The translations under genes and the position numbers were made by a program. Under the pieces are notes generated by a model. The model saw only the letters and a program-made list of their open reading frames with translations, made no database searches and was not told where the DNA came from. A stretch of 17,352 nt of DNA. Origin: Gemmatimonadota bacterium (GTDB lineage: Bacteria; Gemmatimonadota; Gemmatimonadetes; Gemmatimonadales; Gemmatimonadaceae). Position 1 is the stretch's first letter, and every line of letters starts with the position of its first letter. Of this stretch, positions 1-7,259 are shown piece by piece. The stretch covers positions 1 through 17,352 of the forward strand of contig JAQBPZ010000310.1 of the NCBI GenBank assembly GCA_028287225.1, given 5' to 3'.

Positions 1-339
1 GGGCGCGGCTGCGGCCACGCCCGGCCCCGGCAGCAGCGCGGCGATCTTCTCCGCGCGCTCGCGGTGGCGCTGCCCCAGCATCTCGAACTTCGCGGCGGTG
101 GCGACATCCCGCTCCTCGCGATGCCTCGCCGCCATCACCGCGCAGTACTCGCTCACCTCGTACTCGTCCTGCACGTCCTGCTGCGTGAACCCGAACGGCT
201 CGTCGTAGAGGAGCAGCGCGGCGATGGCGTGCGTGGAGAAGGGCAGCGCGGCGAACATCGCGCGCATCTGCGCGAGGCCGTCGGCCTGGGAGAGGACGCC
301 GGTCCACTCGGCTGCGGTGAGGGCTGGTGCTGGTGGCAT
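1..339 (-). CDS. Hypothetical helical protein, C-terminus cut by window edge
   Basis: I do not recognise this protein. Reading leftwards from an ATG at 339, 113 codons stay open to the window edge with no stop, so the 3' end lies outside. The product starts MPPAPALTAAEW and is rich in Ala, Glu, Arg and Met. It looks mostly helical, with an acidic middle (residues about 44-62) and a charged helix with many Arg and Glu residues (about 69-100). I see no signal peptide, membrane segment or cysteine motif. Codon use has the high G/C third-position bias of the neighbouring genes, which supports real coding. No clear Shine-Dalgarno precedes the ATG, and the frame stays open upstream for many codons, so an earlier start is possible. 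Function unknown. Confidence 0.6.
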   Translation of the reverse strand, partial: MPPAPALTAAEWTGVLSQADGLAQMRAMFAALPFSTHAIAALLLYDEPFGFTQQDVQDEYEVSEYCAVMAARHREERDVATAAKFEMLGQRHRERAEKIAALLPGPGVAAAAP

Positions 340-388
340 TGATGTGAGAATCGGGTTCGTGCCGGCAAGCGCCAGCACCTTCGTGCAA

Positions 389-658
389 CGAGCGGACAGG
401 GCTGGTCCCTCAGTCGACAGGGACAAACGATCGAACGGAGGAGACGGATCAGAACGGATACTTCCCTCGGGCCGGCCAGGGCGCACCGATCCACGCACCG
501 CAGCATCCAGAACTCGTCGAATGTTGGGGGCGTGGCGCTGTACCCATCGATGAGAAGTCAGCTCGAGGGACGACCGGCTGGTGCATCCGTGCTGATCCGT
601 CCCTTCCGTTCGATCGTCAGTCCCCTTCCACTGAGCGGCCAGCCAGGTCCTCATGGCG
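389..658. repeat. Imperfect inverted repeat in the spacer between two minus-strand genes
   Basis: The reverse complement of 389-461 matches 583-658 at roughly 80 percent identity by eye, including a shared CCGTTCGATCG core and a shared CTGATCCGT block. About 120 bases lie between the arms. It occupies most of the 331-base gap between the edge gene (start 339) and the metallo-hydrolase stop (671). No convincing gene lies in this gap; the short open frames across the arms read like each other because they are reverse complements. It could be a decayed mobile element, or two copies of a dispersed intergenic repeat inserted in opposite orientation. Confidence 0.6.
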
Positions 659-670
659 CAAGGACAGCAG

Positions 671-1450
671 CTAGAAGGTCAACTGCTGCCCCGGCTGCAT
701 CACGCGCAGGCGGCGCTCGCCGGCGAATGCGGCGCGGACGTCGGCTTCCGTCGCGAGGCCGGGAAAGGTGCCATAGTGCATGGGCACGATCACCTGCGGC
801 CTGAAGTACTTGCCCACCGCGCGGCGGGCCATCGCCGGCGTCTGCGTGTAGGGTCCGCCCCCCACGCCGAGCAGGATGATGTTCGGGTGGTAGAACTCCT
901 GGATGAGCGACATGTCGTTGAACAGCCAGGTGTCGCCCGTGTGGTAGAGCGTGCGGCCGTCGGCGAACTCCAGCACGAAGCCCAGCGGCCGGCCCGGCTC
1001 GCTCGAGTGCATCGCGGGCACGAGGTGCACCGTCACGTCGCCCACCCTGAAGGTGCCGCCGACGTTGCCCCCCATCGCCTGCGCGGCGGGGAGCCCCTGC
1101 GCGTTGACCCACTCGTAGGCGGAGATGAGCAGGGCGCCGCTGCGCGAGGCGATCGCCTTGGCGTCGAGCGCGTGGTCGTCGTGCGCGTGCGTCACCAGCA
1201 CGGCCGCCGGCTTCGCGGCGCCGCTGTAGCGTGCCAGGTTCTTGAGCGAGTCCGGCGTGGTGGGGTTGCCGCTCAGGAACGGATCGATGAGGATGCGCGT
1301 GCCCCCCGAGGAGACGACCTCGAACGCGGCATGCCCCAGCCAGCGCACCGCGATGGGGCGCGTCTGGGCATGGGCGGCGGACGGCGCGAGCGACGCGAGC
1401 AGCGCGGCGCCGGCGAGCGCGCGGCGCGCGAGGAACGAGAGGTGGGACAT
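671..1450 (-). CDS. Exported metal-dependent hydrolase, metallo-beta-lactamase fold (UPF0173-like)
   Basis: The 259-residue product has a secretory signal peptide (residues 1-29, cleavage near AAHAQ). The mature part is a short metallo-beta-lactamase domain of the UPF0173/L-ascorbate-lactonase type. Visible metal ligands are the HAHDDH motif at 88-93, His148 in PAMHSS, Asp173 in YHTGDT, and His225 in PMHYGTFP; the family also shows the WLGHAAF strand here at 37-43. The substrate cannot be predicted. The start at 1450 is chosen because GGAGGG sits just upstream and the signal peptide begins there; an in-frame ATG at 1522 would add 24 residues with no signal-like character. Relatives I know are mostly cytoplasmic and about 230 residues, so export is the notable feature. 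It is separated from the upstream mpl gene by 242 bases containing a large palindrome, so it is probably transcribed separately. Confidence 0.9.
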   Translation of the reverse strand: MSHLSFLARRALAGAALLASLAPSAAHAQTRPIAVRWLGHAAFEVVSSGGTRILIDPFLSGNPTTPDSLKNLARYSGAAKPAAVLVTHAHDDHALDAKAIASRSGALLISAYEWVNAQGLPAAQAMGGNVGGTFRVGDVTVHLVPAMHSSEPGRPLGFVLEFADGRTLYHTGDTWLFNDMSLIQEFYHPNIILLGVGGGPYTQTPAMARRAVGKYFRPQVIVPMHYGTFPGLATEADVRAAFAGERRLRVMQPGQQLTF

Positions 1451-1562
1451 GGTGGGCCCTCCGTAGGGTGGTGTCTGGATGGGACGTTGGATGCTGCGAG
1501 ACGGCAATTGTCTCGCCATCATCCAATCATCGGATGGTGATCGGTGTTCCAGGACGACAAAC

Positions 1563-1680
1563 CAACGAGCCGTCAGCCCGAGCTGTCAGCGTCGAGCTTC
1601 AGCTCTGCAAGCAGCTGTCAGCTGGCAGCTGCTTGCAGAGCTCCAGCTGTGAGCTGCCGGCTTCGGCTGACGGCTCGTTG
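1563..1680. repeat. Long palindromic intergenic element, copy 1
   Basis: The outer arms CAACGAGCCGTCAGCC (1563-1578) and GGCTGACGGCTCGTTG (1665-1680) are exact reverse complements. At the centre, AGCTCTGCAAGCAGCTG (1601-1617) and CAGCTGCTTGCAGAGCT (1626-1642) form a perfect 17-bp stem around an 8-base loop. The parts between pair imperfectly, so the whole segment can fold into one long hairpin. It starts 12 bases beyond the mpl stop codon. A second copy with nearly the same outer arms but a different centre lies at 17182-17295, also just after a gene. It may act as a terminator or mRNA stabiliser, or be a REP/MITE-like dispersed element. Confidence 0.85.
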
Positions 1681-1692
1681 TCCTTACCGCCG

Positions 1693-3153
1693 CTACTGCC
1701 CGAACCTCTCCCTCAACCCCTCGAGCACCGTCGGGATGAACCCCCCGAATGCCCCGTTGCTCATGACCAGCAGCACGTCGCCGGGCTTCGCCTCGGCGAT
1801 CACGCGCTGCACCAGGACGTCCACGTCCGGCGACGCATCCGCCTGGATGCCGCGTGCGTTCAGCGCCGCCACGACCCTGTTGATGTCGAGCTGCTCGTCG
1901 ATGGGGACCTTGTCGTGCGGCTCGGGCACGCGGATCGACGCGCGCGCCGCCCCCTCGAAGGAGCGGGCGTACTCCTCCTGATGAATGTTGCGCCGGCTCG
2001 TGTTGCTGCGCGGCTCGAACACGGCCCACAGCCGGCGCTCGGGATAGCGCAGGCGGATCGCGGTGATCGTCTCGCGCACGGCCGTGGGATGATGGGCGAA
2101 GTCGTCGATCACGAGCACGCCGCCGATCTCGCCGCGGATCTCCTGCCGGCGCTTCACGCCGGTGAACGACGCGAAGCCCTCGCGCACCTGGTCGGCGCTC
2201 AGGCCGAGCTGGCGCGCCAGGGCGTAGACGCCGAGGGCGTTCTCCACGTTGTGATGGCCGCTCATGGGGAGCAGGAACTCGCCCGCGCGGCCGCGCGGCT
2301 CCACGATGGTGAAGCGTGCGCCCTCCGGGCCGAAGCGCAGGTTGTCGGTGCTGTAGTCCGCCTCGCCGTGCGCGGCGTAGGTGGCCACGTAGGCCTTCGA
2401 CGCGCGGCGCGCGATTGCCACCGCGTTGGGGTACGAGGCCGCCACGGCGAGGAAGCCGTCCTCCGGCAGGGCGGCCGCGAACTTCTCGTACGCCGACTCG
2501 TAGTGCGCCATGTCGCGGTAGATGTCGGCGTGATCGAACTCCACGCTCGTGAGCATCGCCGTCCGCGCCCGGTAGTGCATGAACTTGGGGCCCTTGTCGA
2601 AGTAGGCGGTGTCGTATTCGTCGCCCTCGACCACCACGAAGGGCCCCTTGCCGTTGCGGAAGTTGCCGTCGTAGTTCAGCGTCACGCCGCCCACGAGGAA
2701 CGACGGGTCCGTGCCCGCCGACACGAGCACGTGCGACATGAGCGCGGAGGTGGTCGTCTTGCCGTGGGTGCCCGCGATCACCACGCTGTGGCGGCCGGCC
2801 AGGACGAGCGACCCGAACGCCGCCGGAAAGCTCATGGACGGAATGCCGCGCTCGCGCACGGCGGTGGCCTCGGGGTTCACGCGGCGGATCACGTTCCCGA
2901 TGATGGCGAGGTCCGGCCGTGCGGCGTCGAGGTTGGCGGGCGAATACGGACTCATGGCGGTCACCCCCCAGGCCTGAAGCATGTCGCTCATGGGCGGATA
3001 GACGCTCTCATCGCTCCCCGTGACCTCGTACCCGGCCGCCTTGAGCATGCCGGCGAAGGAGCCCATCCCCGTGCCGGCCACGCCGACGAGGTGGATGCGG
3101 CGGACCGAGCCGGGCTCGATCTGCGAGAGGACGTTTCCGTTGTCGTCGGACAT
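1693..3153 (-). CDS. mpl: UDP-N-acetylmuramate:L-alanyl-gamma-D-glutamyl-meso-diaminopimelate ligase
   Basis: Mpl is a cytoplasmic ATP-dependent Mur-family ligase that joins recycled murein tripeptide to UDP-MurNAc, returning cell-wall material to peptidoglycan synthesis. The 486-residue product has the three Mur domains in order. The N-terminal UDP-binding Rossmann region carries GVAGTGM (24-30). The central ATPase has the P-loop GTHGKTTT (128-135, Lys132) and EGDEYD (176-181). The C-terminal ligase domain has DDFAHHP (350-356), FEPRSNTSRRN (379-389) and MSNGAFGG (464-471). FAHHP followed by EPRSNTSRRN distinguishes Mpl from MurC. Length is slightly above the roughly 457 of the E. coli enzyme. 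No Shine-Dalgarno is visible before the ATG at 3153, but the next conserved block begins at residue 20, so the start is about right. It implies a meso-diaminopimelate Gram-negative wall. No other recycling gene is nearby. Confidence 0.96.
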   Translation of the reverse strand: MSDDNGNVLSQIEPGSVRRIHLVGVAGTGMGSFAGMLKAAGYEVTGSDESVYPPMSDMLQAWGVTAMSPYSPANLDAARPDLAIIGNVIRRVNPEATAVRERGIPSMSFPAAFGSLVLAGRHSVVIAGTHGKTTTSALMSHVLVSAGTDPSFLVGGVTLNYDGNFRNGKGPFVVVEGDEYDTAYFDKGPKFMHYRARTAMLTSVEFDHADIYRDMAHYESAYEKFAAALPEDGFLAVAASYPNAVAIARRASKAYVATYAAHGEADYSTDNLRFGPEGARFTIVEPRGRAGEFLLPMSGHHNVENALGVYALARQLGLSADQVREGFASFTGVKRRQEIRGEIGGVLVIDDFAHHPTAVRETITAIRLRYPERRLWAVFEPRSNTSRRNIHQEEYARSFEGAARASIRVPEPHDKVPIDEQLDINRVVAALNARGIQADASPDVDVLVQRVIAEAKPGDVLLVMSNGAFGGFIPTVLEGLRERFGQ

Positions 3154-3266
3154 GAGGAGGCGAATGAGGAAGTGGGTCGCTCGCGGGGATCACCACACCC
3201 TATGCGAGTCCCGCGCCTCCGTCCAGTTCCCCGTCCACTCTGGTGCGCCGGACGGCTGGCGCTCGG

Positions 3267-3703
3267 CAACGACGGAGTCCATCGGCATAGCGCGCTGAGC
3301 CTCGGCGACCGGGGCTGAAGGTCAAAGCGTGGTACTGCTCACGCATCCAGCGGATTGCAACGAGGTGACGCGACCGTCCGAAATGGCCCGCCACGCCCTC
3401 GTGCGACGAGCGGGCACCGCTCCTTCACTCGTCGGGATGGTACGAGGGCCGGCCCTCGCACCTGATGGATGCTGCGGGGGGAGATGGCAGCCCCGCCCCC
3501 CCAAACTCACGGTGGCCGGCTCTCATACGATGTCCGGTGAGTAAAGGATGGATGCCTGCGTGGTCGAGCAGCCTGACGGGCCATTTCGTCGAGCCGCAGA
3601 TCCTCGCTTCGGTCCGCTGGATGCGTGAGCAGTACCCACGCTCTTGACCTTCAGCCCCGGTCGCCGAGGGCAAGCACGCCACGCCGATGGAATCCGTCAG
3701 TTG
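3267..3703. repeat. Inverted-repeat element with about 125-bp arms and a palindrome-rich core
   Basis: The left arm (about 3267-3391) and right arm (about 3578-3703) are reverse complements over about 125 bases. Exact shared blocks include CTCGGCGACCGGGGCTGAAG and, after a few changes, CTGCTCACGCATCCAGCGGA. The 186-base core holds a perfect 16-bp palindrome CGAGGGCCGGCCCTCG (3443-3458), a CGACGAG/CTCGTCG pair (3404-3410 and 3428-3434), a run of seven C, and an ACTCAC/GTGAGT pair (3505-3510 and 3537-3542). It fills most of the 584-base gap between mpl and the response regulator. No intact transposase is present, and the short frames over the arms mirror each other, so I call no gene. Candidate non-autonomous mobile element or structured RNA. 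Confidence 0.75.
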
Positions 3704-3737
3704 AAGACGGCCAGGCGAACGGCACACCAACCTCAGG

Positions 3738-4436
3738 CTAGGCCTGGCTCGCGCCGGTGGGTGCCTGCTCCAGCTGCAGCACGAATCCCACGCCGCGCCG
3801 CGCCGAGATCACGATGTCCGCCCTCGCCGCGCTGAGCTTGCGGCGGATGCGCGCGACGTTGACGTCGACCACGTTGGAGCCCGGGTCGAAGTGCATGTCC
3901 CACACGCGCTCCAGCAGCTCGGTGCGCGTGATGACCTGGTCGCGGTTGAGGAGCAGGTGCTCCAGCAGCGGGAGCTCCTTGGAGGTCAGCGACACCTCGG
4001 TCCCGTTCACGAACAGCTGCCGTGACAGCCGGTCCAGGACGACGTTGCCGCATACCAGCTGCTCGGCCCGCTGCCGGGTGGCTCGGCGGACGATGGCCCG
4101 GACCCGGGCGCTCAGCTCCTCCGGCACGGGCGGCTTCCGGAGGTAGTCGTCCGCCCCCGCATCGAGCGCACGCACCGTCGTTTCCGCGTCGTGGGTGCCG
4201 GTGAGGATGAGGACGGGCGTCGTGCGGCCCTCGCGCCGGATGGCTTCCATCACCGCCAGCCCGTTCGTGTCCGGCAGCCCCAGGTCCAGGATGATGGCGT
4301 CGTAGTCCGTCGCCAGCACCAGCGCGATGGCGGCCTGTCCCGTGACGGCCTGGTCGACCACGAACCCCTCCTGCTCCAGCACGTGCCGGCTCAGGAGAGC
4401 GCTGGTGGGTTCATCCTCGACGATGAGGGCTCGCAT
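3738..4436 (-). CDS. OmpR/PhoB-family two-component response regulator
   Basis: This is a DNA-binding transcription regulator of 232 residues. The N-terminal receiver domain (1 to about 118) has the acidic pair Glu8-Asp9, phospho-acceptor Asp51 in ILDLGLPD, Thr79 in LILTG, and Lys101 in LRKPP. The C-terminal winged-helix domain (about 127-224) shows the OmpR signature: LTSKELPLLEHLL (150-162), the recognition-helix segment DVNVARIRRKL (191-201) and the wing VGFVLQL (216-222). The start at 4436 is chosen because the receiver begins MRALIVEDEP. An upstream ATG at 4556 would add 40 basic, proline-rich residues unlike the family. No Shine-Dalgarno is obvious. No histidine kinase is encoded next to it. 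It is divergent from a Ser/Thr kinase gene across 185 bases, which suggests shared control or cross-talk, but that is inference. Confidence 0.93.
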   Translation of the reverse strand: MRALIVEDEPTSALLSRHVLEQEGFVVDQAVTGQAAIALVLATDYDAIILDLGLPDTNGLAVMEAIRREGRTTPVLILTGTHDAETTVRALDAGADDYLRKPPVPEELSARVRAIVRRATRQRAEQLVCGNVVLDRLSRQLFVNGTEVSLTSKELPLLEHLLLNRDQVITRTELLERVWDMHFDPGSNVVDVNVARIRRKLSAARADIVISARRGVGFVLQLEQAPTGASQA

Positions 4437-4471
4437 GGGCGGGCGCAGAAGGGGTTGGACTCCGGCAATCG

Positions 4472-4511
4472 TGACAAACCTGTCATTCCACGAACCAGAC
4501 TGATGGTCTGG
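4472..4511. promoter_or_regulatory. Candidate operator dyads between divergent regulator and kinase genes
   Basis: Two short dyads sit in the 185-base divergent spacer: TGACA-AACC-TGTCA (4472-4485) and CCAGAC-TGATG-GTCTGG (4495-4511). They lie 36-75 bases upstream of the regulator start and 111-150 upstream of the kinase start, where divergent promoters would be. They could bind the response regulator, though OmpR-family sites are usually direct repeats. I could not identify clear -35/-10 boxes. Confidence 0.25.
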
Positions 4512-4621
4512 CCGCTCGTCACGCGGCGGCACTGGCCCGGACCGGGGAGGCCGCATAGCGTTGAGGCGTCGCGCGTCACGCCGTCCCCTGGAGCGGGTGC
4601 GCTGGCTCCACGGAGCGGGAG

Positions 4622-5668
4622 ATGATGGATCTGCGGGATCGACTGCAAACCCTGCTCGGAAGCGCCTACTCCATCCAGGAGGAGCTGGGCGGCGGAGGGA
4701 TGAGCCGCGTGTTCGTGGCCGAGGAGCGTGCCCTGGGCCGGCGCGTGGTGGTGAAGGTGCTCCCGCCCGAGCTGAGCGGCGGGGTGAACATCGACCGCTT
4801 CCGGCGCGAGATCCGGCTGGCGGCGCAGCTCCAGCATCCGCACATCGTGCCGGTGCTCACCGCCGGCGAGCTGGATGGCATCCCGTACTACACGATGCCA
4901 CTGGAGCAGGGACGCTCGCTTCGCGGCCGGCTCACCGAGACGGGCGCGCTCGACGTCGTCGGCGCGATGGCGATCCTCGGCGACGTGGCGAAGGCGCTCG
5001 CGTACGCGCACGGGCAGGGCGTGGTGCACCGCGACATCAAGCCGGACAACGTGCTGGTCTGCGGAGACGCCGCCGTCGTCACCGACTTCGGCATCGCCAA
5101 GGCGCTGTCCGACGCCACGCAGCCGCCCGCCGGCGCCACCCTCACGCAGGTGGGGATGACGATGGGCACGCCGGCGTACATGGCGCCGGAACAGGCGGCG
5201 GCGGACCCGGCGATGGACCATCGCGCCGACATCTATGCATTCGGCTGCCTGGCGTACGAGCTCCTCGCCGGCCGGCCCCCCTTCACGCACGCGTCGCCGC
5301 GCCGGCTGCTCGCGGCGCAGATGTCGGAGGCGCCCGTGCCCCTGCGCACGCTGCGCGTCGACACGCCTCCGCCGCTCGCCGCGCTCGTGATGCGCTGCCT
5401 GCAGAAGGAGCCCGACGACCGTCCGCAGACCGCGGGCGAGCTCGTGCGCTCGCTCGACGGGCTGGCTACCGGCGAGCACACGAGCGGCACGCCGGCCGTC
5501 GAGGGGCGGCAGCGCCTGGCCCGCACGCTCCTCTTCTACGGCCTCGCCTTCATCCCGGTCGCCATCGTCGCCAAGGCGCTGATCATCCTCGGCCTGCCCG
5601 GCTGGGTGCTGCCGGCGATGCTCGCGGCCACGGCGCTCACGCTTCCGTTCGTCGCTCGGCGTCGCTGA
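4622..5668 (+). CDS. Hanks-type serine/threonine protein kinase with two C-terminal membrane helices
   Basis: The 348-residue product is a eukaryotic-like protein kinase. The catalytic domain spans about 16-279. It has the glycine loop ELGGGGMSRVF (21-31), ATP-anchoring Lys45 in VVVKVL, Glu63 of helix C, the catalytic loop HRDIKPDN (136-143, Asp138), the magnesium-binding DFG (155-157), a threonine-containing activation segment ending GTPAYMAPE (182-190), and Asp203 plus Arg267 of the lower lobe. All key residues are present, so it should be active. A linker of about 20 residues leads to two hydrophobic segments (about 303-325 and 328-346) joined by a tight turn, with a short basic tail. There is no PASTA or other extracellular sensor, so it is probably a cytoplasmic kinase anchored to the inner membrane. 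GGAG/GGGAG motifs precede ATGATG; initiation at 4625 is equally possible. The substrate is unknown. Confidence 0.95.
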   Translation: MMDLRDRLQTLLGSAYSIQEELGGGGMSRVFVAEERALGRRVVVKVLPPELSGGVNIDRFRREIRLAAQLQHPHIVPVLTAGELDGIPYYTMPLEQGRSLRGRLTETGALDVVGAMAILGDVAKALAYAHGQGVVHRDIKPDNVLVCGDAAVVTDFGIAKALSDATQPPAGATLTQVGMTMGTPAYMAPEQAAADPAMDHRADIYAFGCLAYELLAGRPPFTHASPRRLLAAQMSEAPVPLRTLRVDTPPPLAALVMRCLQKEPDDRPQTAGELVRSLDGLATGEHTSGTPAVEGRQRLARTLLFYGLAFIPVAIVAKALIILGLPGWVLPAMLAATALTLPFVARRR

Positions 5669-5784
5669 CCGCGCGCGCACGAGGCATGCGTCGACAGGCG
5701 GGCGTGCGCGGCCACGAATGGCGGCGTGCAGCACGGCCATGCTCGTGACGGCCGCATTCCACGATCCGCTCATCGCACAGCCTC

Positions 5785-6249
5785 ATGCCGGTCACGCTCC
5801 GCATCAACGGGCGCCCTGTCACGCTCGACGTCGAGCCGAGGGTCACCCTGCTCGACGCCCTGCGCGAGCAGGCGCTGCTCACCGCCACGAAGAAGGGGTG
5901 CGACCACGGACAGTGCGGCGCCTGCACCATCCACGTGGACGGACGACGCCAGCTCGCCTGCCTGATCCTTGCCGTGATGCTCGCGGAGCGGGAGATCACC
6001 ACGCTGGAGGGGCTGGCCGCCGGCGACGAGCTCCATCCGATGCAGGCGGCGTTCATCGAGCACGACGGGTTCCAGTGCGGCTACTGCACGCCCGGGCAGA
6101 TCATGTCCGCGGTGGCGCTCCTGAACGAGCCCTGCGGCGACTCCGACGACGACGTGAAGGAGTGCATGAGCGGCAACCTCTGCCGATGCGGCGCGTATCC
6201 GGGCATCGTGGCCGCCGTGCAGCAGGTCCGCCGCGCCGGAGCGCGCTGA
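5785..6249 (+). CDS. Aldehyde oxidoreductase 2Fe-2S subunit, PaoA-like without Tat signal
   Basis: This is the electron-transfer subunit of a xanthine-oxidase-family molybdenum enzyme (154 residues). The N-terminal plant-type ferredoxin domain carries cluster cysteines 39, 44, 47 and 59 (GCDHGQCGAC). The C-terminal four-helix domain carries Cys98, Cys101, Cys133 and Cys135 (GFQCGYC and NLCRCGAYPG). The segment ITTLEGL...LHPMQAAFIEHDGFQCGYC closely resembles E. coli PaoA. PaoA has a Tat leader, but here a TGA at 5746-5748 blocks any in-frame extension beyond 12 codons, so no leader can be encoded and the enzyme is probably cytoplasmic. No clear Shine-Dalgarno precedes the ATG. It is the first gene of a three-gene operon, with 2 bases before the FAD subunit. 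The substrate, probably an aldehyde, is not readable from the sequence. Confidence 0.93.
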   Translation: MPVTLRINGRPVTLDVEPRVTLLDALREQALLTATKKGCDHGQCGACTIHVDGRRQLACLILAVMLAEREITTLEGLAAGDELHPMQAAFIEHDGFQCGYCTPGQIMSAVALLNEPCGDSDDDVKECMSGNLCRCGAYPGIVAAVQQVRRAGAR

Positions 6250-6251
6250 CG

Positions 6252-7259
6252 GTGCGGCCATTCGAGTACACGGCGGCAACGGACCCCGCCGACGCGGTGC
6301 GCCTCGTGGCCGCGAACGACGGCACGCGCTTCCTGGCCGGCGGCACGAACCTCATCGATCTCATGAAGCTCGAGGTGGAAACGCCGAGGGCCGTGGTCGA
6401 CATCAACCGTCTCGCCCGCCGCGAGCCGGCGCTCGAGCAGGTGGCCGAGCTCCCGGACGGCGGGCTGCGGATCGGCGCGCTGGTGCGGAACAGCGACCTC
6501 GCCTGGAATCCGGTGGTGCAGGCGCGCTACCCCGTGCTCTCCGAGGCGCTGCTCGCGGGCGCGTCCGGACAGCTGCGCAACATGGCGACTACCGGCGGCA
6601 ACCTGCTCCAGCGCACCCGCTGCTACTACTTCCGCGACACGGCGATGCCGTGCAACAAGCGCGAGCCGGGCACCGGCTGTCCGTCGATCGCCGGCCACAA
6701 CCGGATCAACGCGGTGCTGGGCACCAGCCCGGAGTGCATCGCCACGAGCCCGGGCGACATGCCCGTCGCGATGGTCGCGCTCGGCGCCACGGTCCACGTG
6801 CGCGGGCCGGAGGGCGAGCGCGCGATCCCGCTCGCCGACTTCTATCTGGTGCCAGGCCTACACCCTGAACGCGAGACGGTGCTGCGCCACGGCGAGCTGA
6901 TCGTGGCGGTGGAGCTGCCCGCGCTCCCCTTCGCCGCGCGCTCGCACTACCGGAAGGTGCGCGATCGCGCCTCCTACGCCTTTGCGCTGGCGTCCGCCGC
7001 GGTTGCCCTGGACATCCACGAGGGCCGCATCCGCGATGCACGCGTCGCGCTGGGCGGCATCGCGACGACCCCATGGCGCTCGTTCGAGGCGGAGCGCGCG
7101 CTCGTGGGGCACGCGGTGTCCCACACCCTGTTCCGCACCGCGGCCGAGCGTGCGCTGGCCGGCGCGGTGCCGTACGCGGAGAACGCCTTCAAGATCGAGC
7201 TCGCGCGCCGCACGCTCGTGCGTGCGCTCACCATCGTGTCGGAGATGACCGCGCGATGA
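6252..7259 (+). CDS. Aldehyde oxidoreductase FAD-binding subunit with extra 4Fe-4S cysteines, PaoB-like
   Basis: This is the flavin subunit (335 residues), which passes electrons from the iron-sulfur clusters to the acceptor. FAD-binding motifs are AGGTNLIDLMK (29-39) and TTGGNLLQRTRC (113-124), followed by the CO-dehydrogenase flavoprotein C-terminal domain (about 228-330). Between them is the insert typical of PaoB, with cysteines 124, 134, 143 and 162 (RCYYFRD, PCNKREPGTGC, TSPECIA). In E. coli PaoB the corresponding loop binds a 4Fe-4S cluster that most xanthine-oxidase FAD subunits lack. The start is GTG at 6252, two bases after the previous stop and with GGAG about 10 bases upstream; the open frame runs further back, but only through the preceding gene. 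The stop overlaps the ATG of the molybdenum subunit (ATGA), indicating translational coupling. Confidence 0.93.
   Translation: MRPFEYTAATDPADAVRLVAANDGTRFLAGGTNLIDLMKLEVETPRAVVDINRLARREPALEQVAELPDGGLRIGALVRNSDLAWNPVVQARYPVLSEALLAGASGQLRNMATTGGNLLQRTRCYYFRDTAMPCNKREPGTGCPSIAGHNRINAVLGTSPECIATSPGDMPVAMVALGATVHVRGPEGERAIPLADFYLVPGLHPERETVLRHGELIVAVELPALPFAARSHYRKVRDRASYAFALASAAVALDIHEGRIRDARVALGGIATTPWRSFEAERALVGHAVSHTLFRTAAERALAGAVPYAENAFKIELARRTLVRALTIVSEMTAR

Noticed and set aside
1468..3318. A 616-residue plus-strand open frame opposite mpl
   Set aside because: Shadow of mpl, whose motifs are complete on the other strand; this frame is low-complexity Arg/His/Val.
3481..3545. Possible group II intron domain V-like hairpin in the core of the 3267-3703 element
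   Set aside because: Some CCGG-paired segments resemble it, but the catalytic triad and tetraloop pattern are absent and there is no reverse transcriptase gene.
3200..3835. Short open frames in the inverted-repeat element, with similar peptides such as RWMREQY from both arms
   Set aside because: The similarity follows from the arms being reverse complements. The frames lack ribosome sites and overlap each other, so they are not called as genes.
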